The notes below the pieces were generated by a model. The model was not told where the DNA came from. It saw only the letters and a list, made by a program, of their open reading frames with translations, and ran no database searches. A DNA stretch of 64,000 bases from Populus alba. Lineage: Eukaryota; Streptophyta; Magnoliopsida; Malpighiales; Salicaceae. Where the stretch lies: assembly GCF_005239225.2 (NCBI RefSeq), contig NC_133300.1:19457584-19521583 (forward strand), given 5' to 3'. Below, one piece after another: positions 60,501 through 64,000 of this stretch (position 1 is its first letter; each line of letters starts with the position of its first letter). The position numbers and the translations under genes were made by a program.

Positions 60501-63488
60501 AACCACTGGCTTCTACTTCTCTCCTCGCACCACAAATTTGCACCATATTTATTCTCACCCCATGCATACAGTTCACCGGAATCTGTCAAAGCACAAGTTT
60601 GATATTCACCACAAGCAACAGATTTCACATGGACACCATCTAAGGATTCAACCATTTTTGGAGAGCTCACATCCATGTCAACTTTATGCCCAAGCTTCCC
60701 GCGACTTCCTTCACCCCAGCAGAAAACTTCCCCTCGTTTGGTGATTAAGGCAGCATGTTTCCTACCTAAAGATATATTTGTTACGTCTAACATCACGGTG
60801 GATTCCAACAATTTTGGCAATAAAGCATCCACTTGCTTTGTATTGTGGTAACCGAACTGGTTGTCCACACACCCTATATTTCCTACTTCTACTCCTTCTC
60901 CCCAGATTAGAACATCCTTTAGGATGTCTTTTTTCTCTGTTCGTGGAGATCCATGATTCAAACCAATAAGTCTATGACATGTATTCTTTGGGAACTCTGA
61001 GAAAGCAGTCTCAGATCCATTCTTCTTGAGATTTTGTGGTTCAACATTTGGTATGTACGAAACTAACAAATCCTCCACATTTTGCATCTGGGGAAGACTT
61101 GATCCTGAGAAAGAAAGGCTATCAGAAGAAAGAGACAATCCATCGGAAATACCCCTATCTGAAAGTGACGGCGTAGGACTTCCGCTTAAGCTACGCACCT
61201 GCAATATATTTTACATAAAACACAAGCAAAAATGAAACTTGTCAGTAAAGACTGTAATATTTTCATATTTTCAGTTGCAATTGTAACGAGGAGGAAAACA
61301 AGAGTATGAAACTTCTCCAAAGAAAGAGCAGTATTTAGCCGTCATAATAGGATAGACCAAATCAATTTTCAGCACCATATAATTAGCATCATAATTAGGT
61401 TTTTATATCATGATAAATTTGGAGTTTGGAAACTGCAGGGGACACAAGAACAGGTTAACACACAATAAGCAAAGTAATTACCACCTACAGACAAAAGCAA
61501 TCAAGTACTTCAGAGAATTACTAGTCTATGTTCAAATCTCAATTGTTTCACATTGAGAGTTTTGTTTTCATTAATTACCCCAAAACGACAGAATAGGCCA
61601 CTGCAACTTTCTTACATTTCAGAACAGAAGCTCAATTGATTAGGCAATTTAACATCGTCAATATCCTCTGAGCACTAGTGACGTTTTCATGAAACCAACA
61701 TTTTGGAAGATAAAAAAGCTCTTTTATTTGTGTAAGAAACCACAAGAAAAAGGGATGTTAAAACCTGTGACAATTCAGTGTCATCCTCCAGAATTCCTAG
61801 ATTGTGCTTTCTTCTGATAAACCCAGCTGGGCTATTTACACAACTTTGTGCTCCTCTGTGGTTCTTCAGGACACAAATAGGCCTAGAACGGTGACACCTG
61901 GATATCACTGCCCTTAAGCCTATAAACCAAGAATCAGCCTGCGCTTTGTCCTTACATATCTATGTGAAAAATAATGGATAAAAACAATTAATGAACCCAT
62001 GAATCTTAACCAGAAGTGATCTGTTCATAACAAAACTCAAACTCAGGAGTTACCAGATCAAGCGAGCGTGCGCGATCACCATTTGTATAGATAAGTGAAA
62101 ACGATTGATTCTCCTTATCTGGTTGAAGCTGCCTCTGAAAATAGAAATGTGAGAAGTGAAATCACCATCCATAGAAACAGTAAAAGGGCATCAACTTCAA
62201 CTAGATACAGATAAAGGGATACAGCTTGATATCAGAGCATCCTTGGATACGTACAGTCCTCTGCCCAGTAACAATCTTTACAACTAAGCTTAATCTCAAT
62301 TGTTTCTCCTCCTGTCCAGAATACCAAATCAAATACTTCTCGTCCTGAAACGCAAAATCAAAACAATTCTTTCGATCATTTTATCATAAAAAACCAGAGC
62401 AGAAACAGCAATGCACCTCAACATGTAACGAAATAATAATCGAATATTGGTTATTCTAACACCAGGAAGGACGAATATTTGTTTGATCAAGTAGAGAGAT
62501 CCACTGAACCAAAATTATTCAGTAAAAATAACCAATTATGCTGGATTTATGCATCCATACAGCTGATCGAATTCTCCCACTAATTGCCAACTTTATTCCA
62601 TATAAAGCTTACATACCGTGGAAAGCCTGAACGGACAGAATTTGAGTTTCCCTCTTCTTCCACACTTCAGGAGATGTGCACCCTTCTTCATAGCCAGGAT
62701 TGCCTGCACGTCATTGCATGGAATCATTAACGATCTTGAATCCCAATAAAAAAAAGAAAAAAAAAAAAGAAGAAAGAAAGAAAGGAAAGTTACAAAAAAA
62801 ATAAAGAAAAAGGATGAAACCAACCACTACAGTCCGAGTCAGTGTCTATCAAATTCATAAGTACACGGTTCAATAATGTATCGGAAATCTTTAAAAAAAA
62901 TTATTTTGGCATCACCCTTTTTGCATAATTTGGTGAGTTCAAAGAAATATATGATTCTAAATTCTAATTCTTACACTGATAAAGAGCTAAAGAGCAAAAT
63001 TAAAACAAATATTGAAACTTTATAGCAAGGTGATTGATTATAAGCCATCAACAACTCCACATTAAAAAAAATTCAAATCAAGAATTGAGTGGAAAAAAGA
63101 AAATGAGGGTGAATAATCAAAATCCATTGAGAGCCTTAAGGCCAAACACTGCAGAAACTGCAAAAATATTTGTATCTAAACAATGTGTCTGCTTAAAATT
63201 ATACAGTGACTAACACAGAGAAAGAGGAGAAGAAGAACAAATGACATGAATGCCAAATAGGCAAAAATTAGTCTCTTTTCCATCTATAACAGAAGAATTA
63301 CACATAAATAGCCTCCTTTATGATACCCCATTTAGGAAATCACCATAGAATGTAACAGAAAATACATGAAACACAAAATCAAGAAAATGTAACCAAACCA
63401 AACAAAACCTAGAAAGATAGATAGAGAAGAGAAAGACCTGCTCAACAGTTCTGTCAAAAGGGACTGTAGTTAAGGATTCTTCCCCCAT
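57521..63488 (-). CDS. PRAF protein: PH, RCC1 repeats, FYVE and BRX domains
   Basis: Nine exons, 63488-63438, 62703-62617, 62344-62255, 62134-62054, 61959-61765, 61198-59138, 58371-58225, 58150-57735 and 57641-57521, add to 3249 nt (1082 residues). An N-terminal PH-like domain (about 18-130) runs from 'AILAMKKGAHLLKCGRRGKL' to 'KDKAQADSWFIGL'. RCC1 repeats follow (about 264-646), each with 'CG.WHTA' and 'WG.G..G.LGHG'-type turns. The FYVE finger (about 658-713) reads CKGC...KKHNCYNCG...CRGCSSKK...CDSC; the plant KKHNCYNC form replaces the usual RRHHCRxC. A coiled linker (exons 6-7) and a C-terminal BRX domain (about 985-1067, 'EWVEQYEPGVYITFTFLPSG', 'RKRFAEKEAERWWEEN') complete it. PRAFs bind phosphoinositides and act in polar membrane and endosomal signalling with BRX-family and other partners. 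The large exon 6 is typical. Confidence 0.95.
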
Positions 63489-64000
63489 TTTCAGGCAGAG
63501 AATTTCATGCACTACTAAACCACAGAAACACACGGAGAGGAAGAATAATAATCAAGAAAGAGACAGGAGAAGCAGAGTGAGAGACAAGAGCAAGCAGTAG
63601 CAGATACTACAGGGTGAACAAGAAGAAGAATGTCCCTATAACACTGGCTGGCTGGCCTGCACTCACAGACACCACTGTCAGCAACTTAAACTATTATAAA
63701 AAGAAAGAAGGGAGGGAGGAATGCTTCTCTCTCTGTGTGTAAGAAAATGTAAGAAGAGAGACATACACAAAGAGATAATGCCACAAGGATGTTCTTGTTC
63801 TGTAGCAGAAAATAATAATAATAATAATAATAATAATATTAGTGTAGTTTGCTACTTTGCTTTGCTTTGTTACAGTGTCTGTCAATCAGTTGTTTCTTTC
63901 TTCCATTACTGTTTTTGTTCACTTTGTAAGTCGTGCAGAGAGACAGAAACGGAGACAGAGAGAGAGAAAGATGGGGTCTTAATATCTTAATATATGCTAA
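63489..64000. promoter_or_regulatory. PRAF 5' leader and upstream DNA with (AAT)n tract
   Basis: On the minus strand, the sequence upstream of the start codon is pyrimidine-rich (plus strand 'gagagacaagagcaagcagt'), as is usual for plant leaders. A trinucleotide (AAT)n repeat of ~10 units lies at 63809-63839. It explains the poly-Asn/poly-Ile frames there. No other gene is visible before the window edge. Confidence 0.45.

Noticed and set aside
61950..61959. Alternative exon 5 acceptor in the PRAF gene (after 'atgtaag')
   Set aside because: The acceptor nine bases upstream ('ttcacatag') is stronger and restores the family's 'CKDK' sequence.
63694..63990. Poly-Asn and poly-Ile frames near the right edge
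   Set aside because: Produced by the (AAT)n microsatellite in the PRAF upstream region.

Overview
The window is nuclear DNA from a flowering plant. Genes are intron-rich with GT-AG junctions, intergenic DNA is very AT-rich, and every gene belongs to an angiosperm family. The repeats (subterminal GGAAAACACTTTCC elements, GTGTTTG-ended MITEs, blocks built around 'aactcgagttaaccc') and a phi-class GST that closely matches remembered poplar proteins suggest Salicaceae, most likely Populus. Species assignment is inference; no search was run.

Layout from left to right. A LINE reverse-transcriptase remnant (1-290, minus) and repeat DNA lead to an intronless BIR2-like LRR receptor pseudokinase (3832-5652, plus). 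Next is a tandem pair of phi-class glutathione transferase units: a wrecked copy (7745-10325, minus) with all three exon remnants, and an intact three-exon copy (11266-12765, minus) that lacks the usual catalytic serine. A six-exon phytoene synthase follows (14331-17561, minus). The DNA upstream of it (18.35-21.56 kb) carries a duplicated noncoding cassette with G-box and GATA-type motifs. After a repeat-rich gap comes an HVA22/TB2-DP1 protein with U1-type zinc fingers (24144-27706, plus).

The right half is gene-dense: a SUS5/6/7-type sucrose synthase with 14 coding exons (31869-35936, plus); an unrecognised small three-exon unit (36428-36836, minus); an ALIS/CDC50 P4-ATPase subunit with 8 exons (37590-41127, plus); an 11-exon secreted protein resembling periplasmic substrate-binding proteins (41552-45903, minus); a NAC factor of the NAC028/045/086 type with two C-terminal hydrophobic segments (48132-51760, minus); and a PRAF protein (PH-RCC1-FYVE-BRX) with 9 exons (57521-63488, minus).

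There are no operons and no single pathway. The genes cover immune co-receptor control, detoxification, carotenoid entry, ER shaping, sucrose cleavage, lipid flipping, vascular-type transcription control and phosphoinositide/polarity signalling. Exon models were built by hand from splice sites and phase; all exon phases add up to complete reading frames. The observations most worth following are a hydrophobic tail hidden in another frame of the sucrose synthase 3' end, the duplicated cassette upstream of phytoene synthase, the serine-less GST with its decayed sister, the poorly described secreted binding-protein-like gene with a 14-nt microexon, and the small gene between sucrose synthase and ALIS.
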